Source: Rikenella microfusus
GTDB taxonomy: Bacteria > Bacteroidota > Bacteroidia > Bacteroidales > SZUA-534
DNA: 12,672 nt
Direction: 5' to 3'
Assembly (NCBI GenBank): GCA_020719105.1
Contig: DYQV01000048.1
Coordinates: forward strand, 1 to 12,672
Made by a program: the position numbers and the translations under genes. The notes beneath the pieces are model-generated. The model had not been told where the DNA came from. It saw nothing but the letters and a program-made list of their open reading frames with translations, and ran no database searches. Each line of letters begins with the position of its first letter. Position 1 is the stretch's first letter. This document shows positions 1 through 6,629 of the stretch, in pieces.

Positions 1-76
1 TCGGCATCAATTCTAAATAGTTTACTTAAAAGTGTTTTTAAAACCAACGAACCAATTGCAACAATTTCAAGGTCGG

Positions 77-90
77 TTCGCCGCGGCGAA
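77..90. repeat. 14-bp perfect GC-rich palindrome
   Basis: The sequence TTCGCCGCGGCGAA reads identically on both strands. It is the most GC-rich short stretch in an AT-rich intergenic region. No T-run follows on either strand, so it is not a standard terminator. It could be a protein-binding site or the core of a dispersed repeat; nothing here tells which. Confidence 0.7.
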
Positions 91-136
91 TAAGTAAAGC
101 AATTTATCGCTGCGCTCAAATCGCTCAACTTAAGTA

Positions 137-144
137 CAAATATA
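137..144 (-). promoter_or_regulatory. Candidate leftward promoter -7 box
   Basis: The minus strand reads TATATTTG, a full match to the Bacteroidota -7 consensus TAnnTTTG. No clear TTG or TTTG lies about 20 bases further upstream on that strand, so support rests on one short motif in AT-rich DNA. If real, it would drive a gene running off the left edge. Confidence 0.25.
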
Positions 145-180
145 AGAATCATGATGAATCTTGAAAATTCATGGAATTTG

Positions 181-212
181 TTTGACATTATCTTTAATAA
201 CTCTTAAATTTC
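181..212 (+). promoter_or_regulatory. Candidate promoter for the kinase cluster
   Basis: A TTTG at 181-184 is followed after exactly 20 bases by TAAATTTC at 205-212, one base off the TAnnTTTG box. The same 20-base spacing recurs in the candidate argF promoter. Transcription would begin near 219, leaving a leader of about 30 bases before the ATG at 250. A five-sense-codon reading frame (ATG at 236, stop at 254-256) overlaps the kinase start in another frame and may be incidental. Confidence 0.4.
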
Positions 213-249
213 ACGAATAAATATTATAAATCACAATGAACATTTATTT

Positions 250-2514
250 ATGGTAACGCTGCTAATTGGAACTTGTATTTTTTTATTCGTTATAATTGGG
301 TTTCTATTCTACATTATATTTCGTTTAAAACATAAGCCTGCTGAGAAACAGGAATTTAATGCAACAGAAATTATCCAAAAAACTACTCACTCTTACTTTT
401 TTTCAGATGAGGGGAGGCTGCTTTCCCAATCAGTTTCACCAACGGAAAATCATTTGCAATTCCAATTCAAAATAGGGCAACACATTTCGGAAGAAAAAAA
501 ACTTAAAAACATTGAAAAATATTTTGAATCGGCATTAAAATTCAAAAAAAATATCTCACTTAAATTACTTGAAGAAAGTGAAAATGAACTATTGCGACGT
601 CATGATCTAATATTTACTCCGGTATTTGCCGGTGATGAGGTGATGGGAATTATCTTGGTTTTTCAGGAAATGATTTCAAAAAACAAAGAAAAAGCACATC
701 AAAATGCACATAAAGAAATGGAGGAACAGCGCAATTATGCATTAAAACAAGTTGATGAAATTGAAGCGCAAAAAAATGATTTAGAACTTGCTTTTAAAAA
801 ATCGAGCAAACATCATATTATATTGCAAAAAGCGTTGCTAAAAAACGAAAAGCAAAATGAAGAACTTGAAAAAGCACTGGAAATAATTAACAACCATAAA
901 ACAGAACTTGAAATAGCAAATAAGGAAATTAAGGAAAGCAGTCGGTTAAAAGAAGTTTTTTTAGCCAATACAAGTCACGAAATACGCACCCCACTAAATG
1001 CTATTATAGGATTTACCAACCTATTATTAAACTCAGAGTTGACTGAAAATCAAAAAAGGTATCTGGACAATATAAAAGCGTCCGGAAATAATTTATTGGT
1101 TGTGATAAATGATATTTTAGATTTTTCAAAAATAGAATCCGGTAAATTAACCTTAGAGCAAATTGATTTTGATTTTAGAAACCTGATAAAGCATACCATA
1201 AGCACTTTGACAGCAAAGTCACAAGAAAAAGGGATAGAACTAAAATTTGACATTAGCCCTGAAATACCGGAAATCATGACCGGCGACCCAGTTCGTCTGA
1301 ACCAAATACTTTCCAATTTAATTGGGAATTCGCTGAAATTCACCAATCCAGGAGGATGGATACGGGTAATAGCCACTAACGGAAAAATGACCGGAGAAAA
1401 TCTTAAAATTCTTTTTAAAATTGAGGATAACGGCATTGGTATCTCCTCTGAAAAATTAAAATATATTTTCCAAAGTTTTACACAAGGTGAGAGTGATACT
1501 ACCCGTAAATATGGTGGAACCGGATTGGGCTTGTCGATTGTTAAGCAATTAATTGAGCTCCAAGAGGGCGAAATTGAAGTTGAGAGTCAATTAGGAAAAG
1601 GAACCGCTTTCACTTTTTATATCATGCTGCGGGTTCCCAATATTGGAGAGAATAACAGTGCCCCAATTGAAAATCAAAAAAATCAGATAGAATGCAGTGG
1701 TTCAAACTGTATGAACATATTATTAGTTGAAGATAATTTTATAAACCAGCAAATGGCTTATGATACGATTATGAATTGGAACAATAAAATAAATATTGAA
1801 ATAGCTGAAAATGGAAAAATAGCCGTCGATAAAGTTATAAATGGACATTTTAATTTGGTATTAATGGATATTCAAATGCCAGAAATGGATGGAAATGAGG
1901 CAACACAAAAAATTAGAGAATTGCCAGAGCCAAAAAACCAGACACCTATTGTTGCTATGACCGCTCATGCACTAAAAGATGAAAAAGATAAATGCCTTAA
2001 AAATGGGATGAACGATTACCTATCAAAACCATTTGACCCTGAGGAATTATTTGCTAAAATTATAAAGTTTGCACCAAATAATAATACGATTGCAGCAAAC
2101 GAATCAAACAAAAAACATACTGACACTAAGCCTCAGATTGAACTTGTCACTGAAGATTATGAATATTTCAATACCGAAAATTTAAGAAAGATTTATCAGG
2201 ACAATACTACAAAAATTGCTAAAATAATTGGGATGTGTCATGCTAGTATTCCTAACGAAATTATTGAAATTCAAAAATCATTTGATGCTAAGGAATGGGA
2301 AGTTTTGCGAAACAAAGCTCATGCGTTAAAACCAAAATTGGGATATTTAGGGATGCTTAGCCAGCAAGAGAATGCAAAAAATATTGAATTACTTTCGCAA
2401 AACCACGTCAATCATGAACCAAAAATTCAGGATTTAATAACCCAGATTAAAAATTATTGGGAAAAAGCAATTCCTGAATTAGAAAATTACCTCTCCATTT
2501 TTATTGCAGAATAA
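250..2514 (+). CDS. Membrane-anchored hybrid histidine kinase (PAS-like, HisKA, HATPase, REC, Hpt)
   Basis: This is a 754-residue hybrid sensor kinase with the parts of a phosphorelay in one chain. One hydrophobic helix (about 3-25) anchors it, leaving most of the protein in the cytoplasm. Residues about 40-140 resemble a degenerate PAS sensor, and about 145-235 form a charged coiled coil. The HisKA motif SHEIRTPLN carries the phospho-accepting His243. The ATPase has the N box around Asn360, DNGIG at 393-397 and GGTGLGL at 422-428. The receiver has Glu494/Asp495, phospho-acceptor Asp540 (LMDIQMP), Thr571 and Lys593. The C-terminal Hpt domain (about 640-754) carries His691 in an AHALK motif. 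All key residues are present, so it should be active. There is no periplasmic domain, so any signal is probably cytoplasmic or comes from a partner. The ATG at 250 is favoured because the membrane helix follows at once. The second kinase starts one base after the stop, indicating co-transcription. The signal is unknown. Confidence 0.93.
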   Translation: MVTLLIGTCIFLFVIIGFLFYIIFRLKHKPAEKQEFNATEIIQKTTHSYFFSDEGRLLSQSVSPTENHLQFQFKIGQHISEEKKLKNIEKYFESALKFKKNISLKLLEESENELLRRHDLIFTPVFAGDEVMGIILVFQEMISKNKEKAHQNAHKEMEEQRNYALKQVDEIEAQKNDLELAFKKSSKHHIILQKALLKNEKQNEELEKALEIINNHKTELEIANKEIKESSRLKEVFLANTSHEIRTPLNAIIGFTNLLLNSELTENQKRYLDNIKASGNNLLVVINDILDFSKIESGKLTLEQIDFDFRNLIKHTISTLTAKSQEKGIELKFDISPEIPEIMTGDPVRLNQILSNLIGNSLKFTNPGGWIRVIATNGKMTGENLKILFKIEDNGIGISSEKLKYIFQSFTQGESDTTRKYGGTGLGLSIVKQLIELQEGEIEVESQLGKGTAFTFYIMLRVPNIGENNSAPIENQKNQIECSGSNCMNILLVEDNFINQQMAYDTIMNWNNKINIEIAENGKIAVDKVINGHFNLVLMDIQMPEMDGNEATQKIRELPEPKNQTPIVAMTAHALKDEKDKCLKNGMNDYLSKPFDPEELFAKIIKFAPNNNTIAANESNKKHTDTKPQIELVTEDYEYFNTENLRKIYQDNTTKIAKIIGMCHASIPNEIIEIQKSFDAKEWEVLRNKAHALKPKLGYLGMLSQQENAKNIELLSQNHVNHEPKIQDLITQIKNYWEKAIPELENYLSIFIAE

Positions 2515-2515
2515 C

Positions 2516-5395
2516 GTGAAAAAAATAGGGTTCGCATTTGTTTTGTTATTTATTGAATTGTTGGCATCAGCAGCTAATGATGTTGACAGCCTAAGAAATT
2601 TATTGATTCCGGCAAGTGGATACAAAAAACTAGAACTTCTGATTGGAATTGGAACCGAATATCAGGCAAATACCTTCGACAGTGCTTTATTCTATTTTGC
2701 ACAAGCCAAGAAACTAGCCAATGACCTTAATAGGTCGGACAAAATCAATGAATTAAACAAACTAATTGGAACTGTTTATTTTAGGAAAGGCGATTACCGC
2801 CGAGCTCAGGTTGAATACGACATTGCACTGGAAGGATATAAAAAAACGAATGATTTGGTTGGGCAGGCAAAAATATACAACAACCTGAGCATGCTTTTTC
2901 AGGCACAAGGAAAAAACAAAGAAGCCATTGAAAACCTTGAAAAGGCATTGAAAACTTTTATTGATAATGGTAATGAGCAGTTACAAACATTACCATTAAC
3001 CAATTTGGGAATAATTTACTTCCGTTCGGGTAATTTCCAGCAGGCTTTGAATAATTTTAACCAAGCACTTATAATTGCAAAAAAATACAACGATTGGGCG
3101 AATATTTCAAACATTACCAATAATTTAGGTACAGTTTATAAAGAATTAGGCAACTACCCGGAAGCATTGGATTGTTTTAATCAATCCGTTGAAAGCTATC
3201 AAATACAAGGCGATAAATTTGGGGAGTCGGCCAGTTGCAATAATATAGGTATTTTATTCAAAGAAATAGGGAACTACAAACAGGCTATACTCTATATTAA
3301 TAAAAGTTTACAAATAAAAAGGGAAATTCAGGCCTTGGATAAAATTCCTGCTAGCCTAATAATTCTGGGTGATATTTATTGTGATTGGCAAAAATATGAA
3401 CTGGCACTTGATTATTATTATGAGGCACTGGAATTATCAAAAACATCAGAGAATCTTTCTGATCAGGCGGTTGCACTATATGGAATTGGCAACGTATTTC
3501 TAAAGACTGACTTGTACATAAAAGCTCTGGACCTTTTAGGAGAAGCGGCAAAAATTTTCGAATCGGTTGACAGCAAAAGAGAATGGGCACAAACTATCAA
3601 CGATATGGGAGTTGTTTATTCCACTATATTAAAAGATATCCATAAAGCAGATCAATTATTTGAAAAAGCCGAAACATTATATCAAGAAATGGGTTTAACC
3701 GTCGGCTTGGCACAATTAGAACACAACAAAGGCTTGCATTTTTACCAACAAAGGTTCTGGGAGAAAGCCATTGTTTGTTTTGAAAAAAGTAATCGGTTAA
3801 TGCCTTATAATCATTATCATTTGCATGATAATTACAAGCTGCTTGGAGAGAGTTATATAAAAACAGGAAACTTAAAAGCATCGGTGGCAGCATATCAAAA
3901 GGCATTGCAGTATAAAGATTCGATAATGAAGGATAAGACGGACTTGCAACTGGCTCAAGTTGAAATAGAATATCAGGTACAAAAAAAAGAACTGGAGATT
4001 GAAAAATTGAATGAACAAAATAAATTCATTACTTTACAAACTAATAAGAAAAAAAATATGCAGTATCTATTTCTAACCTTTTCATTGATTCTTAGTGCTT
4101 TGGTTATCTTTATTTTATTCTTCACACTTAAACTAAAGAAAATTAACGGGCAACTAAAAATTCAGCAATTAAAAATTGAATTGCAAAAAAAAGATTTACA
4201 GGAAACCAATAGCAAGCTTATAAAAGCTAAGGAAGAAGCGGACAAAAATAACGATTTTAAGAGTCAGTTTTTAGCAAATATCAGTCATGAAATTCGCACC
4301 CCTCTGAATGCAATTATAGGATATACCAAGCTCATGGATAAAAACAATCAAACCAATTTCAACAGTAATTATTTAAATAATATTATTCAAGCCAGCGGTA
4401 ATCTGTCAGTAATAATCAATGATTTGCTTGATTTTTCAAAAATTGAGGCTGGTAAAATGATATTGGAACATGCTGAATTTCATCCTTTTGAAATTATTAC
4501 TCATGCTATTTCGACCCTCAATTACAGGGCTGAAGAAAAAAATATTACCTGTGAGATTCATATTGACCCATTAATTCCGGGAACTCTTAAAGGGGATCCC
4601 TATCGTTTATCGCAGATAATGATCAATTTAATCAGCAATGCGCTAAAATTCTCAAACAATCATCAAGTAGTTACTATTGAGGCAAATTGCAAAATTGAAA
4701 CGAATAGATGTCAATTAATTTTTTCAGTTAAAGACTATGGCATAGGCATAGAAGAAGAACAACAGGAAAATATTTTTGAAAGCTTTAATCAAGCACAAAA
4801 AGATACTGCCCGAATTTTTGGTGGCACTGGTTTGGGGTTAGCCATAGTTAAACGATTAGTTTCACTTCAAGGTGGAACGGTTGAATTGCAAAGCAAAATC
4901 AACCAAGGTTCTACTTTTACCGTTAAAATATGGTATGAAATTCCACCTGCACCCGTTGCTCAAGAATATATAAAATCGGATAAAAATACAAAGGAAATAA
5001 CTCTAGGGGAAAAGCAATACAATATTCTTTTAGTGGAAGATAATCTTATTAATCAGGAACTGGCAAAAGATACCATTAATTCCTGGAATTTACCTTTTAC
5101 CGTAGATATTGCAGATAATGGCAGAGAAGCAATAGCTGCTCTAAAAAACAAGATGTATCATGCTATTTTAATGGATATTCAGATGCCTGTAATGGATGGA
5201 CATGAAGCCACTAAATTTATCCGTAACGAAATGCCTGAGCCCATTTCAAGTATTCCAATCATTGGCATTACTGCTCATGCCTTAACTACAGAAAAAGAAC
5301 TTGCTTTTAAAAATGGGATGAATGAATATATTACCAAGCCATTTAATCCAGATGAACTTAAACAAAAGATAGTTTCTTTTGTCAGATTACAATAG
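2516..5395 (+). CDS. TPR-repeat hybrid histidine kinase with C-terminal receiver
   Basis: This is a 959-residue sensor kinase with a large TPR sensor, a layout common in Bacteroidota. A signal peptide (about 1-19, ending LLASAA) precedes many tetratricopeptide repeats (about 35-470) with motifs such as NLG.IY...GN...AL. A coiled coil (about 478-510), one membrane helix (about 515-538) and a second coiled coil follow. The TPR part should therefore be periplasmic and the kinase cytoplasmic. HisKA has SHEIRTPLN with His591. The ATPase has Asn708, DYGIG (740-744) and GGTGLGL (769-775). The receiver has Glu841/Asp842, Asp887, Thr919 and Lys941. No Hpt follows. A TTG at 2504 could extend the frame by four residues into the upstream gene. 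The GTG at 2516 is preferred because it gives a clean MKK-type signal peptide and starts one base after the previous stop. No Shine-Dalgarno sequence is visible, so translational coupling is likely. The ligand sensed by the TPRs is unknown. Confidence 0.92.
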   Translation: MKKIGFAFVLLFIELLASAANDVDSLRNLLIPASGYKKLELLIGIGTEYQANTFDSALFYFAQAKKLANDLNRSDKINELNKLIGTVYFRKGDYRRAQVEYDIALEGYKKTNDLVGQAKIYNNLSMLFQAQGKNKEAIENLEKALKTFIDNGNEQLQTLPLTNLGIIYFRSGNFQQALNNFNQALIIAKKYNDWANISNITNNLGTVYKELGNYPEALDCFNQSVESYQIQGDKFGESASCNNIGILFKEIGNYKQAILYINKSLQIKREIQALDKIPASLIILGDIYCDWQKYELALDYYYEALELSKTSENLSDQAVALYGIGNVFLKTDLYIKALDLLGEAAKIFESVDSKREWAQTINDMGVVYSTILKDIHKADQLFEKAETLYQEMGLTVGLAQLEHNKGLHFYQQRFWEKAIVCFEKSNRLMPYNHYHLHDNYKLLGESYIKTGNLKASVAAYQKALQYKDSIMKDKTDLQLAQVEIEYQVQKKELEIEKLNEQNKFITLQTNKKKNMQYLFLTFSLILSALVIFILFFTLKLKKINGQLKIQQLKIELQKKDLQETNSKLIKAKEEADKNNDFKSQFLANISHEIRTPLNAIIGYTKLMDKNNQTNFNSNYLNNIIQASGNLSVIINDLLDFSKIEAGKMILEHAEFHPFEIITHAISTLNYRAEEKNITCEIHIDPLIPGTLKGDPYRLSQIMINLISNALKFSNNHQVVTIEANCKIETNRCQLIFSVKDYGIGIEEEQQENIFESFNQAQKDTARIFGGTGLGLAIVKRLVSLQGGTVELQSKINQGSTFTVKIWYEIPPAPVAQEYIKSDKNTKEITLGEKQYNILLVEDNLINQELAKDTINSWNLPFTVDIADNGREAIAALKNKMYHAILMDIQMPVMDGHEATKFIRNEMPEPISSIPIIGITAHALTTEKELAFKNGMNEYITKPFNPDELKQKIVSFVRLQ

Positions 5396-5461
5396 ATAAT
5401 TATTTTTGCAAAAAATAGATCGGAATTCATGTAATTAATGAAGAATTAATTCAATTAATAC

Positions 5462-5469
5462 TAAATTTG
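5462..5469 (+). promoter_or_regulatory. Candidate -7 box of the receiver gene
   Basis: TAAATTTG fully matches TAnnTTTG and ends 26 bases before the ATG at 5496. No clear TTTG lies at the usual distance upstream. Instead, three copies of AATTAAT (5433-5439, 5444-5450, 5453-5459) occupy that stretch, and a 10-bp palindrome GAATTAATTC covers 5443-5452. The box suggests the receiver can be transcribed separately from the kinases. Confidence 0.4.
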
Positions 5470-5495
5470 CATAATCCTAACCAAATTAAAATTCT

Positions 5496-5885
5496 ATGAA
5501 CGGTAAATATAATATCATACTGGTTGACGATGACTTTATTTTTCTTGAGATGCTCAAAGAATCACTTATAGACAACCCTGACTATAATATTGTGGCTTTT
5601 CAATCGGGTGAGGAATGCTTGAACCACATGCATTTGAATCCTGATGTAATTGTACTTGATTATTATCTGAATAGCGACAATCAGGAAGCTAAAAATGGGT
5701 TAGATATTTTGAGGGAAATTCATGCAATCAATCCCCAAGCTAAAGTAATCATCTTATCGGGACAGGGAGATGGAAATCTTGTTTATGACTTTGTTAGGGA
5801 AAATGCAACCAATTATGTAGTAAAAGATAACAATGCTTTTGAAAACGTAAGACACGCCATTGATGATATCATCAAAAACATTTAG
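5496..5885 (+). CDS. Stand-alone CheY-like response regulator receiver
   Basis: This 129-residue protein is essentially one receiver domain with no DNA-binding or enzymatic output. The acidic pocket is Asp11/Asp12 (VDDD), the phospho-acceptor is Asp55 in VIVLDYYLN, the switch residue is Ser88 (ILSGQ), and the conserved lysine is Lys110 (YVVKD). All catalytic residues are present. Single-domain receivers act as phosphate shuttles or sinks in a relay, or bind a target protein in its phosphorylated state. It lies about 100 bases after the TPR kinase on the same strand and is probably the partner or terminal receiver of the two hybrid kinases. That pairing is inferred from position. A candidate promoter in the gap suggests some independent expression, and a strong terminator follows 27 bases after the stop. 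It is more divergent from the two fused receivers than they are from each other. Confidence 0.88.
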   Translation: MNGKYNIILVDDDFIFLEMLKESLIDNPDYNIVAFQSGEECLNHMHLNPDVIVLDYYLNSDNQEAKNGLDILREIHAINPQAKVIILSGQGDGNLVYDFVRENATNYVVKDNNAFENVRHAIDDIIKNI

Positions 5886-5912
5886 TACAACTATTATATT
5901 ATTTTTTGATAT

Positions 5913-5935
5913 GCCGGATACTCTCCGGCTTTTTT
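5913..5935 (+). terminator. Intrinsic terminator after the receiver gene
   Basis: GCCGGA (5913-5918) and TCCGGC (5924-5929) form a perfect 6-bp GC-rich stem around a five-base loop, followed directly by six Ts (5930-5935). This is a typical rho-independent terminator for the rightward signalling cluster. Its T-run overlaps the stop codon (5934-5936) of the converging lolA gene. On the opposite strand the hairpin is not followed by a T-run, so it should work less well for lolA. Confidence 0.85.
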
Positions 5936-6596
5936 ATTCTCTCATATCAATAACCTCAACACCTGGGAAATCTTTAACCTGAAAAATAAAATCAGTGTCA
6001 TTGGTTTTAACATTTGTCCTAAAATTCTTGAATTGGAATGAAATCCGGGTTCCATCTTTTTGAAAATACCGAATCATAAATAAATCATTGGAATCAGAAA
6101 TCCAACAGCGGATTTTAAAGTACGGTTTATTGATATCATCGGGCGACAAATCAATTAATTGATAAATTTTACCATCAATTGTTTCGGTGCCAAATTTCAA
6201 GTATTTAAAACCACTTTTATAAATGGTAAACAAACTTATGGGATTGTTAAAAAAACGTTCTTCGGCTTCAAGGTTATCTGAATTATTCTGTTTTGAAATA
6301 TTAACTTCATTACTTTCTTCGAGATATACCCAGCGGGTTTTTCCATCACTATAAGTAACCATTTCATTAGCACTCATTCGAAACTTATCGCCTTTCAGTA
6401 ACAGACTTCCATGATATGTTTCTTCTGATTTATTTTGTACATTTTCAATTACATATTCAAAATCAGTTTGAATGGTTTTGTATGCCAATGCTTTATCAGC
6501 AACCGCCTTCAATAAAAGTTCAGCATCGGCATCTTTTTGCGCATAAGCGGTAAAGCAAATCAGAAAACTTAAATACACCAAAAGTCCATTCTTCAT
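5934..6596 (-). CDS. lolA: Outer-membrane lipoprotein carrier protein LolA
   Basis: A 220-residue periplasmic chaperone predicted to take lipoproteins released from the inner membrane to the outer membrane. A signal peptide (about 1-19, ending TAYA before Gln20) fits periplasmic export. The mature part has the LolA pattern. There is an N-terminal helix with TIQTDFEYVI, a HGSLLLKGDKFRM strand pair, a DGKTRWVY strand, and a C-terminal DFIFQVKDFPGVEVIDMR segment that resembles the end of LolA proteins. The ATG at 6596 is chosen. An upstream in-frame TTG at 6620 would add eight residues before the signal peptide and is less likely. It lies 33 bases after ftsK on the same strand, so the two are probably one operon; ftsK-lolA order also occurs in E. 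coli. Sequence divergence from proteobacterial LolA is expected in this phylum. It could be a LolA-like paralogue, but the ftsK linkage favours LolA. Confidence 0.87.
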   Translation of the reverse strand: MKNGLLVYLSFLICFTAYAQKDADAELLLKAVADKALAYKTIQTDFEYVIENVQNKSEETYHGSLLLKGDKFRMSANEMVTYSDGKTRWVYLEESNEVNISKQNNSDNLEAEERFFNNPISLFTIYKSGFKYLKFGTETIDGKIYQLIDLSPDDINKPYFKIRCWISDSNDLFMIRYFQKDGTRISFQFKNFRTNVKTNDTDFIFQVKDFPGVEVIDMRE

Positions 6597-6629
6597 AAGG
6601 TTTTTTTTAATTCTTAGCAACTGAAATAA

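Larger units (their letters stand above)
1..152 (-). other. Possible partial leftward ORF or GC-richer intergenic island
   Basis: Read leftward, a frame is open from an ATG at 152 to the window edge (50 codons, no stop). Its translation includes the stretch INCFTYSPRRTDLEIVAIG, which I do not recognise. Positions about 71-128 are visibly richer in G+C than the AT-rich surroundings. They hold a 14-bp perfect palindrome and two CGCTCAA copies (113-119 and 122-128) nine bases apart. A perfect TAnnTTTG box on the minus strand (144-137) lies inside this frame, so if it is a promoter, translation would have to start further left; an in-frame-independent ATG lies at 7. The region may be the leader of a leftward gene, a spurious frame, or a dispersed repeat. 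Confidence that it encodes protein is low. Confidence 0.2.

Noticed and set aside
1050..1436. A 128-residue leftward frame inside the first kinase.
   Set aside because: It is antisense to the conserved HisKA and HATPase regions, which explain the sequence constraint.
5397..5422. Possible terminator TATTTTTGCAAAAAATA after the TPR kinase.
   Set aside because: The stem is nearly all A-T with no useful loop and no following T-run, so it should not stop transcription efficiently.
6594..6620. Longer LolA starting at TTG 6620.
   Set aside because: It puts eight residues before an otherwise canonical signal peptide; the ATG at 6596 fits better.
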